Origin: Streptomyces sp. NBC_00273
GTDB taxonomy: Bacteria; Actinomycetota; Actinomycetes; Streptomycetales; Streptomycetaceae
NCBI RefSeq assembly: GCF_036178145.1
Contig: NZ_CP108067.1
Location: forward strand, 3,596,001 to 3,660,000
Reading direction: 5' to 3'
DNA: 64,000 nt
Both the position numbers and the translations under genes were made by a program. Under the pieces are notes generated by a model. It was not told the origin of the DNA. It saw only the letters and a list, made by a program, of their open reading frames with translations, and did not search any database. Of the stretch, positions 48,713-57,247 are shown in pieces. Within the stretch, counting starts at the first letter, position 1. Each line of letters opens with the position of its first letter.

Positions 48713-49678
48713 TCACGCCGAGGCGGGCTGGAAGGTGCGCCGGTAGGCGATCGGGGAGACGCCGAGCGTGGAACGCATGTGCTGGCGCAGGGAGTTGGCC
48801 GAGCCGAAGCCGGCGCGGTGGGCGACGAGGTCGACCGGCAGGTCGCTGGACTCCAGCAAGTGACGGGCCAGTTCCAGGCGTTGCGCGGTGAGCCACTGCA
48901 CCGGAGTCATGCCGACCTCGTCGCGGAACCGGCGGGTGAAGGTGCGCAGGCTCATCCGGGCGTGCGCGGCCAGCTCGGCGAGGGTGACCGGTTCGGCGAG
49001 GCGTTCCAGGGCCCACGCGCGGGTGGCGGTGGTGGTGGCGACGGTGGGCTCGGGGACGGGTCGGTCGATGTACTGGACCTGGCCGCCGTCGCGCCAGGGC
49101 GGGACCACGCACAGTCGCGCGGCCCGGTTGGCCACGCCCGTGCCGTGGTCCTGGCGGATCAGGTAGAGGCAGAGGTCGATGCCGGCGGCCACGCCGGCCG
49201 AGGTGAGGATGTCGCCGTCGTCGACGAAGAGGACCTCCTCGTCGAGGCGCACGCGCGGGAAGCCCCGCTGGAACTCGGGCGCGTGCAGCCAGTGCGTGGT
49301 GGCGGGCCGGCCGTCGAGCAGTCCGGCGGCGGCCAGGACGTACGAGCCGGTGCACAGGGAGACCAGTCGGGTGCCGGGCCGGATCGCCGCCAGGGCGTCG
49401 GTCAGCTGCTGCGGCAGGGGCGCGCCGTGCGCGAGCTCGTCCATGGCGTGGGTGGGCGTGACGATCACGGTGTCGGCGGCGGCGAGGGCCTCGGGGCCCG
49501 CCGAGACGCCGACCGTGAAGCCCGCGTCGCTGGTCACGGGCAGTCCGTCGGCGGTGCAGACGGTCACCTCGTAGAGCGGGTCCCCGGCCTCGTCGTGGGC
49601 GTTGCCGAAGACGCGGGAGGGGATGCCGAGCTCGAACGGAGGGACCCCTTCGAGGGCGAGAACGGCGATTCGGTGCAT
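48713..49678 (-). CDS. GlxA-family (DJ-1/PfpI + AraC) transcriptional regulator
   Basis: 321 aa from ATG 49678 behind AGGATC. The N-terminal DJ-1/PfpI-like domain carries the nucleophile elbow with Cys (LVSLCTGSYVLAAAG) and probably binds a ligand; the C-terminal AraC domain has two helix-turn-helix units (VTLAELAAHARMSLRTFTRRFRDE and LPVDLVAHRAGFGSANSLRQHMR). Divergent from the quinone oxidoreductase with a palindrome between them, so it likely controls that gene. Confidence 0.9.
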   Translation of the reverse strand: MHRIAVLALEGVPPFELGIPSRVFGNAHDEAGDPLYEVTVCTADGLPVTSDAGFTVGVSAGPEALAAADTVIVTPTHAMDELAHGAPLPQQLTDALAAIRPGTRLVSLCTGSYVLAAAGLLDGRPATTHWLHAPEFQRGFPRVRLDEEVLFVDDGDILTSAGVAAGIDLCLYLIRQDHGTGVANRAARLCVVPPWRDGGQVQYIDRPVPEPTVATTTATRAWALERLAEPVTLAELAAHARMSLRTFTRRFRDEVGMTPVQWLTAQRLELARHLLESSDLPVDLVAHRAGFGSANSLRQHMRSTLGVSPIAYRRTFQPASA

Positions 49679-49698
49679 GGCCAGATCCTGACACATGG

Positions 49699-49712
49699 TG
49701 GCCGTACGGCCA
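49699..49712. promoter_or_regulatory. 14-base palindrome between GlxA-type regulator and oxidoreductase
   Basis: TGGCCGTACGGCCA is a perfect palindrome in the 116-base divergent region, 21 bases upstream of the regulator start. Candidate operator. Confidence 0.45.
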
Positions 49713-49794
49713 ACACTGCGAGGGTCGGCGGGCGGGGAAAGTGAGGTCATCGGCCGGGACACCGGCCGGCAAGAACCCAGCAAGGAGACATGTC

Positions 49795-50718
49795 ATGCGC
49801 GCCGTCGTCATCAGCAAGTGGGGCGGACCCGAGGTCCTCGTCGAGACCGAGGCCGAGCGTCCGGAGCCCGGTATGGGCGAGGTCCTGGTCCGGGTCCGCG
49901 CCGCCGGGGTCAACCCGGTGGACTGGAAGACGCGCGAGAGCGGCGCCCTGATCCCCTGGGGCCCGGTGCCGGCGGTCGGCTGGGACGTGTCCGGCACCGT
50001 CGAGGCCGTGGGGCCGGGCGTGACCCTGTACCGGGTGGGCGACGAGGTCTACGGGATGCCGCGCTTCCCGCAGCAGGCCGGCGCGTACGCCGAGTACGTG
50101 ACGGCCCCCGCCCGGCACTTCGCCCCGAAGCCGGCCGCGCTGGACCACGTGCAGGCCGCGGCGCTGCCGCTGGCCGCGCTGACCGCCTGGCAGGCCCTGG
50201 TGGACACCGCGGGGGTGAGCGCCGGACAGCGGGTGCTGGTGCACGCGGCGGCCGGCGGGGTCGGCCACCTGGCGGTGCAGATCGCCAAGGCCCGCGGCGC
50301 TTACGTGATCGGCACCGCGAGCGCGGGCAAGCACGCGCTGCTGCGCGAGCTCGGCGCCGACGAGGTGATCGACTACCGGACCACGGACTTCGAGGACGCC
50401 GTCGCCGACGTGGACGTCGTGATCGACGCCATCGGCGGGGACTACACGCGGCGCTCGCTGAAGGTCCTCAAGGCCGGCGGCCACCTGGTGACCCTCCCCG
50501 GCCCCGACTCCCTCCCGGCCGACCCGCAGGGGGTGCACGCCTCCTGGGTCCTGGTGGAGCCGGACCTGGGCGGCCTGCGGGAGATCGCGGCGCTCGTCGA
50601 GCAGGGCCTGCTGAAGCCGCTGGTCGACACGGTGCTGCCGTTGGAGCAGGCCGCGAAGGCCCATGAGATCGGCGAGCAGGGCCGCACCACCGGCAAGATC
50701 GTCCTGACCGTGGCCTGA
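49795..50718 (+). CDS. NADP-dependent oxidoreductase (zeta-crystallin/quinone reductase type)
   Basis: 307 aa from ATG 49795 behind AAGGAG. MDR superfamily member without the zinc ligands of alcohol dehydrogenases: VRAAGVNPVDWKTRESG, then VLVHAAAGGVGHLAVQIAKARGA (NADPH motif AxxGxxG), GTASAGKHALLRELGADEVIDY. Likely reduces quinones or enones. Paired divergently with the GlxA-type regulator. Confidence 0.9.
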   Translation: MRAVVISKWGGPEVLVETEAERPEPGMGEVLVRVRAAGVNPVDWKTRESGALIPWGPVPAVGWDVSGTVEAVGPGVTLYRVGDEVYGMPRFPQQAGAYAEYVTAPARHFAPKPAALDHVQAAALPLAALTAWQALVDTAGVSAGQRVLVHAAAGGVGHLAVQIAKARGAYVIGTASAGKHALLRELGADEVIDYRTTDFEDAVADVDVVIDAIGGDYTRRSLKVLKAGGHLVTLPGPDSLPADPQGVHASWVLVEPDLGGLREIAALVEQGLLKPLVDTVLPLEQAAKAHEIGEQGRTTGKIVLTVA

Positions 50719-50770
50719 GCGCGGGCCGTCCAGGACGTGCCCGGGCGATCACGACGTTCGCCGCAACCCG

Positions 50771-50804
50771 CCCGCTGCCCCGGCGCGACCGCCGGGGCAG
50801 CGGG
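50771..50804 (+). terminator. Terminator after the oxidoreductase gene
   Basis: Perfect 14-bp stem (50771-50784 with 50791-50804), 6-base loop, 52 bases after the stop codon. Confidence 0.8.
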
Positions 50805-50870
50805 CGGCCGCGTCCGTCACCGCCGGGCCCGCGCTCGGAACGCGGCTGGGTCCGCCCCGACAGGGCCTAG

Positions 50871-51841
50871 ACGAGTAAGTCCGAAGTGCTGGTCAGTGGT
50901 CGTAGGCGATCAGTGATCGTGCGACCGGTGTTTCGTTGGATCGGTTGTGCCAGATGGCTGCGGTGAGGGCGAGGATGCGTTGTCCGACGCGGGCCAGGAC
51001 TCCGGCTGGGGTTCTGGCCCCGTGTCGTTCGAGGTCGAGCTGGCCTTTGAGGGTGTCGTTGACCGACTCGATGAGCTGCCGGATCGGCTTGAGGAGGTGC
51101 TCACCCGGCCGGGGCTTCTTGTTGCGGTAGCTGGGCCGCAGCAGGGTCAGGCCGTGGTCGGCCATGAAGGCGTCCAGGTGCTTGGAGACGTAGCCCTTGT
51201 CGCCGACGATCGTCTGCCCGGGATGGGTGGCCAGCAGGTCCTGGTCGCCTGTGAGTATGTCGGCCAGGACCTCGCGTTCGTCGGTTTTGGGGTTGGCCAG
51301 GGCCCAGGCGATTGGCAGGCCGCCGGGTGTGCAGAGCAGGTGCAGGCGCAGGCCCCAGAAGAACCGTGAGTGCGAGGGGCAGTAGGAGTAGGCGGCCAAG
51401 CCGGCGAGGTCGGATCGTTTGACGGTGGGTCGGGAGCGTGCACATTCGACGGGTGTGGAGTCCACGACCCATACGTCGTCGTGCCACAGGTCGGTGTCGC
51501 GGGCGAGGGTGCGGATGAAGCGGCTGAGCAGGGTGTTTGCGGCCCGTAAACGCTTGTTGTAGCCGGACTGTTCGGGCAGGTAGGGGAATTCGGCGGCTAG
51601 ATGGGTGCGGGCGAACCGCAGCCAGCGTGCCTCGGAGACGAAGCCGAGCAGGGCCTGCATGACCGCGAGTGTCAACAGTTCGGCGTCCGTCAGCCTCGGC
51701 GGACGGCCTGTCCGCCGCGTTCCTGCCAGAGAGTCATCGATCCTCACGTACAGTGCAGTCGCGAGGGTCTCCAGGTTTGTCGTCACAAACGAACCAACGA
51801 GACCCTCGCTTCATGCGCCCGAAGACTTCGGACTTACTCGT
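50871..51841. mobile_element. IS982-family insertion sequence, complete
   Basis: 971 bases with perfect 17-base terminal inverted repeats ACGAGTAAGTCCGAAGT (50871-50887; complement at 51825-51841) around one transposase gene. CTAG flanks both ends (50867-50870 and 51842-51845) as a likely target duplication; since CTAG is itself a palindrome and lies in GCCTAGGC, the repeats look like 23 bp if the target is included. Ends and gene are intact, so it may still move. Confidence 0.85.
50893..51786 (-). CDS. IS982-family transposase (DDE)
   Basis: 297 aa from GTG 51786. IS982 features: RRTGRPPRLTDAELLTLAVMQALLG at the N-terminus; catalytic Asp in WVVDSTPVECARSRPTVKRSDL, second Asp in IVGDKGYVSKHLDAF, and Glu in RQLIESVNDTLKGQLDLERHGARTPAGVLARVGQRI. 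Full length, no frameshift. Confidence 0.92.
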   Translation of the reverse strand: MTTNLETLATALYVRIDDSLAGTRRTGRPPRLTDAELLTLAVMQALLGFVSEARWLRFARTHLAAEFPYLPEQSGYNKRLRAANTLLSRFIRTLARDTDLWHDDVWVVDSTPVECARSRPTVKRSDLAGLAAYSYCPSHSRFFWGLRLHLLCTPGGLPIAWALANPKTDEREVLADILTGDQDLLATHPGQTIVGDKGYVSKHLDAFMADHGLTLLRPSYRNKKPRPGEHLLKPIRQLIESVNDTLKGQLDLERHGARTPAGVLARVGQRILALTAAIWHNRSNETPVARSLIAYDH

Positions 51842-54325
51842 CTAGGCGTGTTGTCCGCGCAGGTGGCGCTGGAGGCGGGCGTGGCGGAACTGGTAGACGG
51901 CGCCGACCTGGCGCAGGACGCCGCGCCGGTAGGCGTCCTCCAGGAAGGCGACCGTCGCCCAGGGGAGGCGGCCCATCAGCGGCAACCAGATCCGGGTCAG
52001 GAGCACCCACTGCCCCCAGGCGGTGAACGCCAGGACGTAGGAGAGCGCGCCGGCCACCCCGCCCACGGCGCCGAGCGCGAGCCCGTCGGCCATCGGCCAG
52101 GTCAGGGGGCCGACGACGCCCTGGAGCAGCTCGGTCATGAGCCGGCCGCCGAAAGCGATCACCAGGGTGAGCATCGGTGCGAGGAAGAGCGCCTGGCGCA
52201 CCACGATGCTGCGGTTGACGGCCAGCAGGTCCGTCGGGGTGGCCGCGCAGCCGAGGTCGATGGGGGTCTCCAGCGTGGCCACGAGCCCGAGTACGAGGCC
52301 TCCCGCCAGGGCGAACGTGAGCCCGTACATGAGGCAGTTGACGGCCGTCGCCCCGATCACCGCCGCGTGGACCAGCACCCCGCCGTACGTCAGCTGCGCG
52401 CCCACGGTGAAGGCGATCCCGCACCCGAGGCCCATCACGGAGCCGCCCAGCAGTCCGGCCGGGACCAGGGTGGCGAACCTGCGGGAGGACGGTCCGGCGT
52501 CCCGCCGGCGGCGGCCGGGCAGCCGCATCCGCACCCGGGACGGTTCGAACGCCCGGATCCCGAGCACGTCCATGAGCCCGTAGACCAGCCCGAAGGCGAG
52601 GCCGACCGCGGGGCCGAACAGCAGGGCGTCCAGCAGGCCCGCACCCAGCGCGAACGCGGCGCCGCGCCCCGCGGCCAGGTTCTTCGCCGGGAAGACCAGC
52701 CAGTCGGCGACGGCAGTGACCAGGGAGCAGGCGAGGACGACGGCCAGGATCCGTGAGGACAGCCGCAGCGAGTCGCGCAGCTGCCACCACGCCAGGTCCT
52801 GGCCGGCTCGGCGCCCGGGCCGGTCCAGGTGGTCTGCGAGGTGGCCCAGGTAGCGCCGGGCGCGGTGCGGGTCCCAGCTACGGGGCCTGCGCGTGCGGCG
52901 GCCGCCCGGGACGGCCGTGGGCAGGGGTTGGTAGACGCTCGGCACGAACCCGGCCAGCAGGTGCTCCTCGATGGCCTGCGGGGTCGGGAAGCGGGCCTCG
53001 TCCAGCAGCCCGGCCGGGTCCTGGGCCGGGGTGTCGCTGTAGGCGGTCCGGGCGAGCAGGACCATCAGCGGGGTGCTCAGTACGGCCCTGAGGCGGGCGC
53101 CCGGACCGTCGTCCCGGTCCGTGCGCAGCCGTTCCAGGACGGGGTCCCACCCGGTTGCGGCCCGGCCGTCGGGGCCCTCCCGGACGGCGGGCGCGCTCGG
53201 GCGCGCGGTGCGGGGCAGGTAGTGGACCAGGTCGTCGGCGTCCAGGTCGAGTAGCTCGATGCCCGCGGTCCGGCGGAGCACCTCGACCCCGACGGCCTCG
53301 GCGAACTGCTCGGTGCGGCTGGTCAGGAGCAGGGGCAGCGAGCTCGCGTTGAGTTCGCGCAGGGCGACGCCGAGCAGCCCCGTGGCCATCTCGTCGAACC
53401 CGTCCAGGACCGGCAGGATCCATCCGGCGTCCACGAGGGCGGCGGCGAGGGTCGAGCCGCCGGGGGCGCGGGCGTCGAGGTTCGGGTGGTCGCGCAGCAG
53501 GCGGGCGATCAGCCAGTCGCGCAGGGTGGTGCCGGTCGGGTCCCACGATCCCATGCTGAAGACCACGGGTACGGGCTCGAATGCGGAGCGCGCGCCCAGG
53601 TGGTCGAGGACGAACCTGAGGACGAGGACGGTCTTGCCCGAGCCGGCCCGGCCGAGCACCACCAGCCGTCCGGACCGGACGCGCCGGTAGACGTCGGCGA
53701 TGTCCGTGAGGCCGCCTTCCAGGGACAGCGGCCCGCGGGCGGCTCCGGGCGGGGTGCCGCGGATGTTGTCCCAGTGGTCCAGCAGCTCGGCGGGGGCCGA
53801 CCGCCAGCGCACGGGCAGCGGGAAGGGGTCGTGGATGCGGCGCTGCTCCTCCTCGCGGATGCAGCGGCCGTAGACGTCGTGGGCGAGCGACCCGGCGGCC
53901 TCGGCCAGGGCGCCCCGGGACGTGGGCAGGGTGCGCTGCGGCACCGGCCGGACCGGACCGTCCGGTTCGGGCGCCTGCTCCTGCGCCTGCTCCCGCACCT
54001 GCGCCGCCTCGGGCATGGGTACCGGCGCGTGCTGCGGCTCCGGGTCGGGAGCACGGGCGGCGCGCGGGTCCTCCCCGGCGGCGGCTCCGTTGGCGCGGTG
54101 GGCGGTCAGCAGGTCCGTCCAGAGCTCGTCCCGGTCGCGTTTGAGCTCGTCGGCCAGCGCGTGTGCGACCTGCTTCACCGTTCCCATCCGGGCGTCGGTG
54201 GGTTTGCCGGTCTCCAGCCGGTGGATGGTGCGGACCCCGAGCCGGGCGCGCTCGGCCAACTGCTCCTGCGTCATCCCCGCCTCGTGCCGCAACCCGCGGA
54301 GCAACGCACCGAACCGGCTGCCCAC
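51842..54325 (-). CDS. XRE-type HTH-NACHT NTPase with C-terminal membrane region
   Basis: 827 aa from GTG 54325. N-terminal XRE helix-turn-helix (FGALLRGLRHEAGMTQEQLAERARLGVRTIHRLETGK), a Pro/Glu/Gln linker, then a NACHT STAND ATPase: Walker A LGRAGSGKT near residue 228, Walker B with the NACHT-type DGFDEM near 316, sensor LLLTSRTEQF. Residues about 535-800 contain eight or so hydrophobic helices. STAND ATPases of this kind include antiphage sensors, but many Streptomyces paralogues have no known role. The TAG stop coincides with the IS982 target CTAG and appears to be the native stop. Confidence 0.85.
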   Translation of the reverse strand: MGSRFGALLRGLRHEAGMTQEQLAERARLGVRTIHRLETGKPTDARMGTVKQVAHALADELKRDRDELWTDLLTAHRANGAAAGEDPRAARAPDPEPQHAPVPMPEAAQVREQAQEQAPEPDGPVRPVPQRTLPTSRGALAEAAGSLAHDVYGRCIREEEQRRIHDPFPLPVRWRSAPAELLDHWDNIRGTPPGAARGPLSLEGGLTDIADVYRRVRSGRLVVLGRAGSGKTVLVLRFVLDHLGARSAFEPVPVVFSMGSWDPTGTTLRDWLIARLLRDHPNLDARAPGGSTLAAALVDAGWILPVLDGFDEMATGLLGVALRELNASSLPLLLTSRTEQFAEAVGVEVLRRTAGIELLDLDADDLVHYLPRTARPSAPAVREGPDGRAATGWDPVLERLRTDRDDGPGARLRAVLSTPLMVLLARTAYSDTPAQDPAGLLDEARFPTPQAIEEHLLAGFVPSVYQPLPTAVPGGRRTRRPRSWDPHRARRYLGHLADHLDRPGRRAGQDLAWWQLRDSLRLSSRILAVVLACSLVTAVADWLVFPAKNLAAGRGAAFALGAGLLDALLFGPAVGLAFGLVYGLMDVLGIRAFEPSRVRMRLPGRRRRDAGPSSRRFATLVPAGLLGGSVMGLGCGIAFTVGAQLTYGGVLVHAAVIGATAVNCLMYGLTFALAGGLVLGLVATLETPIDLGCAATPTDLLAVNRSIVVRQALFLAPMLTLVIAFGGRLMTELLQGVVGPLTWPMADGLALGAVGGVAGALSYVLAFTAWGQWVLLTRIWLPLMGRLPWATVAFLEDAYRRGVLRQVGAVYQFRHARLQRHLRGQHA

Positions 54326-54409
54326 TCGTCCGCCCCTCCACCCGACGACGACCCTGCCACTTGAGTCCGATGTCCTCCCGGATCCCGGTCAAACCACGGG
54401 GCACCGTCG

Positions 54410-54429
54410 ACCGGCCAGATATGGCCGGT
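54410..54429. promoter_or_regulatory. Inverted repeat between XRE-NACHT gene and secreted hydrolase
   Basis: ACCGGCCA-GATA-TGGCCGGT (8-bp arms, 4-base centre) lies 85 bases before the NACHT start and 97 before the hydrolase start. It could be the operator of the NACHT protein's own XRE domain. Confidence 0.45.
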
Positions 54430-54525
54430 TGCGGGCATGGTCCCCCGACCAGCACGAACACCACGATGAGTGCCGGTCGCCGCACCCGACGCGGTGCCCG
54501 CCTTGACCCAGGGGAGTTGACCCGC

Positions 54526-55299
54526 ATGTCCACCACGAAGCCGAACCGGCTCGCCCGCCGCCTCAAGTCCGTCGTCGCGTCGACGGTCCTCTTGCTCGCC
54601 GGCGCCGTGGTCGCGCCGACCACCGCGCACGCCGCCCCGGCGAACCACTACTACGTCGAGATCGGCGGTACCGGTGCGGCCGCGGACGCACCGGGGTGCA
54701 CCACGAGCTTCGACTCCGCCAACCGGCAGCTGAACGGGGGCATCGCGATTCCGGTCTGCTACGTGGCCAGCGGCGGCCCCTTCGTCGGCAGCCACAACGA
54801 GCAACCGGCCCCCTTCGCACCGAGCTTCGGCGACAGCGTGAACCAGGGCTACTGGAACGCCAAGGCCGCCCTGGAGAACGCCTACCGGGCCGACCCAACC
54901 GCGACGTTCACGATCGCCGGCTACTCCCAGGGCGCCTGGGTCGGCGACCTGCTGCTCCAGACGATCGCCGCGGGCGGCACCGAAGTACCGCGCGACCGGG
55001 TCGACGGCATGCTCTACTCCGACCCGATGCAGCCCGGAACCGGCTTCTGGCGCCTGGTCCCCCAGGGGGTCCTCGTCCCCTTCGTGGCGTACTCCCCCGG
55101 CACCGGGCCGGAGGCGTTCCCCGGCGTCCCGGTCCAGCGCCACTGCATCAAGACCGACGGGGTCTGTGACGCGACGTCCCTGGATTCCTTCCCCGGCTTC
55201 CTCCAGCAGCACCCGCGTTACTTCCGGGAGGGCGAGATCATCGCGAGCACCCTCGCCCAGCACGGCGGCAGCGGGACCGTCTGGTACCCCGCGGCCTGA
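54526..55299 (+). CDS. Secreted PE-PPE/cutinase-like alpha/beta hydrolase
   Basis: 257 aa from ATG 54526 behind GGGGAG. Sec signal peptide (RRLKSVVASTVLLLAGAVVAPTTAHA, cleavage near 36). The mature protein has the nucleophile elbow AGYSQGAWVG with Ser134, and resembles the PE-PPE domain (a cutinase/serine esterase fold) of actinobacteria. His/Asp partners probably lie in the C-terminal third (FPGFLQQHPRYFREGE). Likely hydrolyses an ester outside the cell. Divergent from the XRE-NACHT gene. Confidence 0.82.
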   Translation: MSTTKPNRLARRLKSVVASTVLLLAGAVVAPTTAHAAPANHYYVEIGGTGAAADAPGCTTSFDSANRQLNGGIAIPVCYVASGGPFVGSHNEQPAPFAPSFGDSVNQGYWNAKAALENAYRADPTATFTIAGYSQGAWVGDLLLQTIAAGGTEVPRDRVDGMLYSDPMQPGTGFWRLVPQGVLVPFVAYSPGTGPEAFPGVPVQRHCIKTDGVCDATSLDSFPGFLQQHPRYFREGEIIASTLAQHGGSGTVWYPAA

Positions 55300-55314
55300 T
55301 CCCGGGCAGCACGG

Positions 55315-55350
55315 CGCCGCGGCCCGCCCCGTGGGGGGCGGGCCGCGGCG
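55315..55350. terminator. Bidirectional terminator, hydrolase / mnmA
   Basis: Perfect 16-bp stem (55315-55330 with 55335-55350), 4-base loop, between the convergent stops at 55299 and 55372. Confidence 0.88.
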
Positions 55351-55371
55351 TCATGTCCTGCACGGTGCCGT

Positions 55372-56505
55372 TCAGACGGTGGCGGCGGCCCGCGTCGTGG
55401 TCGCGATGGTGGCCGAGCCGACCACGCGGGTGCCGTCGTAGAGCACGATCGCCTGGCCGGGGGCCACGCCCCGGACCGGCTCGGTGAAGGAGACGCGCAG
55501 CTCTCCGTCCACGACCTCGGCGAAGACCTCGGTCTCGCCGCCGTGGGCGCGCAGCTGGGCGGTGTAGGTGCCCGGGGCGGCGGCCACGGCTCCGCACCAG
55601 CGGGGGCGGATCGCGGTGAGCGCGGTGACGTCGAGGGCTTCGACGGGGCCGACGGTGACGGTGTTGTTCACCGGGGAGATGTCGAGGACGTAGCGCGGCT
55701 TGCCGTCGGGGGCGGGGTGGCCGATGCGCAGGCCCTTGCGCTGGCCGATGGTGAAGCCGAAGGCGCCGTCGTGGGTGCCGACCTTCTCGCCGGTCGCCTC
55801 GTCGACGATGTCGCCCTCGGCCTTGCCGAGGCGGTTCGCGAGGAAGCCCTGGGTGTCGCCGTCGGCGATGAAGCAGATGTCGTGGCTGTCGGGCTTCTTC
55901 GCGACGGCCAGCCCCCGCTCCTCGGCCTCGGCGCGGATCTCTTCCTTGGTGGTGAGGGTGTCACCGAGCGGGAAGAGGGCGTGGGCGAGCTGCTTCTCGT
56001 CGAGGACCCCGAGGACGTACGACTGGTCCTTGGCCATGTCGGAGGCGCGGTGCAGCTCGCGGGAGCCGTCCTCGGTGAGCACGACGGTCGCGTAGTGACC
56101 GGTGCAGACGGCGTCGAAGCCGAGCGCGAGGGCCTTGTCGAGCAGCGCCGCGAACTTGATCTTCTCGTTGCAGCGCAGGCACGGGTTCGGGGTGCGCCCG
56201 GCTTCGTACTCGGAGATGAAGTCCTCGACGACGTCCTCGCGGAAGCGCTCGGCGAGGTCCCAGACGTAGAACGGGATGCCGATGACGTCGGCGGCCCGGC
56301 GGGCGTCGCGGGAGTCCTCGATGGTGCAGCAGCCGCGGGCGCCGGTCCGGAAGGACTGCGGGTTCGCGGAGAGCGCCAGGTGGACGCCGGTCACGTCGTG
56401 CCCGGCTTCGACCGCTCGGGCGGCGGCGACGGCGGAGTCCACGCCCCCGGACATGGCGGCCAGGACGCGAAGGGGACGGTCGGTGCGCGGCAGGTTCTCA
56501 GTCAT
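55372..56505 (-). CDS. mnmA: tRNA-specific 2-thiouridylase
   Basis: 377 aa from ATG 56505. Transfers persulfide sulfur to U34 of tRNA(Lys/Glu/Gln). PP-loop SGGVDS at residues 19-24; the catalytic Cys is in [12 protein letters not shown] and the second persulfide Cys in [25 protein letters not shown] and the C-terminal beta-barrel complete the family. The cysteine desulfurase 0.7 kb upstream on the same strand is the natural sulfur donor. Confidence 0.95.
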   Translation of the reverse strand: MTENLPRTDRPLRVLAAMSGGVDSAVAAARAVEAGHDVTGVHLALSANPQSFRTGARGCCTIEDSRDARRAADVIGIPFYVWDLAERFREDVVEDFISEYEAGRTPNPCLRCNEKIKFAALLDKALALGFDAVCTGHYATVVLTEDGSRELHRASDMAKDQSYVLGVLDEKQLAHALFPLGDTLTTKEEIRAEAEERGLAVAKKPDSHDICFIADGDTQGFLANRLGKAEGDIVDEATGEKVGTHDGAFGFTIGQRKGLRIGHPAPDGKPRYVLDISPVNNTVTVGPVEALDVTALTAIRPRWCGAVAAAPGTYTAQLRAHGGETEVFAEVVDGELRVSFTEPVRGVAPGQAIVLYDGTRVVGSATIATTTRAAATV

Positions 56506-56566
56506 AGCACCGTCCAGGGTACGGGGGAACCGAGCGGGGTCACAGCGCGTTGTCGGGGTACGGGGG

Positions 56567-57247
56567 GTGGATCACATCGTCGAGCAGGGGAACAAGGGGA
56601 AGAAGTCGCCGGGGCGGACCCGCAGGGCCGTGCTCTTCGGCGGGCTCGGGGTCTTCGCGGTGGCGGCGGTGGCCGGCCGGGAGGAGATCGGCCGCGCCTG
56701 GTGGCTGATACCGGGCGTGGACAAGCCGCGCAAGGAGGGCGAGCTCGACCACGCGGGCGCGAGCTGGACGTCGGCCTCGCCGGCGAACTGGCGCAAGGCG
56801 GACCGCCCGGCCGACTACCGGGTGGACCGGATCGTCGTGCATGTCACACAGGGCGGCTTCGAGTCCTCGGTGGACGCCTTCAAGAACCCGTGGCACAAGG
56901 CGTCGGCGCACTACATAGTGCGCGGGGACGGGCACGTGGAGCAGATGGTGCGCGAGCTGGACGTGGCCTTCCACTCGGGGAACCGCTCGATGAACGAGCG
57001 CAGTGTCGGCATCGAGCACGTGGGCTTCGTGGACCGCCCGCAGGACTTCACGGACGCCATGTACGCGGCTTCGGCCCGGCTGGCGGCCGACGTCTGCCGC
57101 CGGTACGACATACCGGCGGACCGCAGGCACATAGTCGGCCACTCCGAGGTCCCGGGCGCCGACCACACCGATCCCGGCCGCCACTGGGACTGGAACCGCT
57201 ACATCGGCCTGGTCCGGGCGGCCCTCGAGGCTCCGGCTCCTAGCTGA
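56567..57247 (+). CDS. N-acetylmuramoyl-L-alanine amidase (Amidase_2), Tat-type signal
   Basis: 226 aa from GTG 56567. The N-terminus [27 protein letters not shown] has a twin-Arg motif followed by a hydrophobic helix, so Tat export is likely. The zinc amidase core follows: [43 protein letters not shown], and [21 protein letters not shown] with the zinc His and catalytic residues. Cleaves the lactyl-peptide bond of peptidoglycan. Encoded opposite to and between mnmA and the desulfurase; its last 8 bases overlap the latter's end. Confidence 0.9.
   Translation: MDHIVEQGNKGKKSPGRTRRAVLFGGLGVFAVAAVAGREEIGRAWWLIPGVDKPRKEGELDHAGASWTSASPANWRKADRPADYRVDRIVVHVTQGGFESSVDAFKNPWHKASAHYIVRGDGHVEQMVRELDVAFHSGNRSMNERSVGIEHVGFVDRPQDFTDAMYAASARLAADVCRRYDIPADRRHIVGHSEVPGADHTDPGRHWDWNRYIGLVRAALEAPAPS

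Noticed and set aside
50865..50870. Terminal inverted repeats of 23 bp for the IS element
   Set aside because: The outer 6 bases belong to the palindromic target GCCTAGGC; the element's own repeat is the inner 17 bp.
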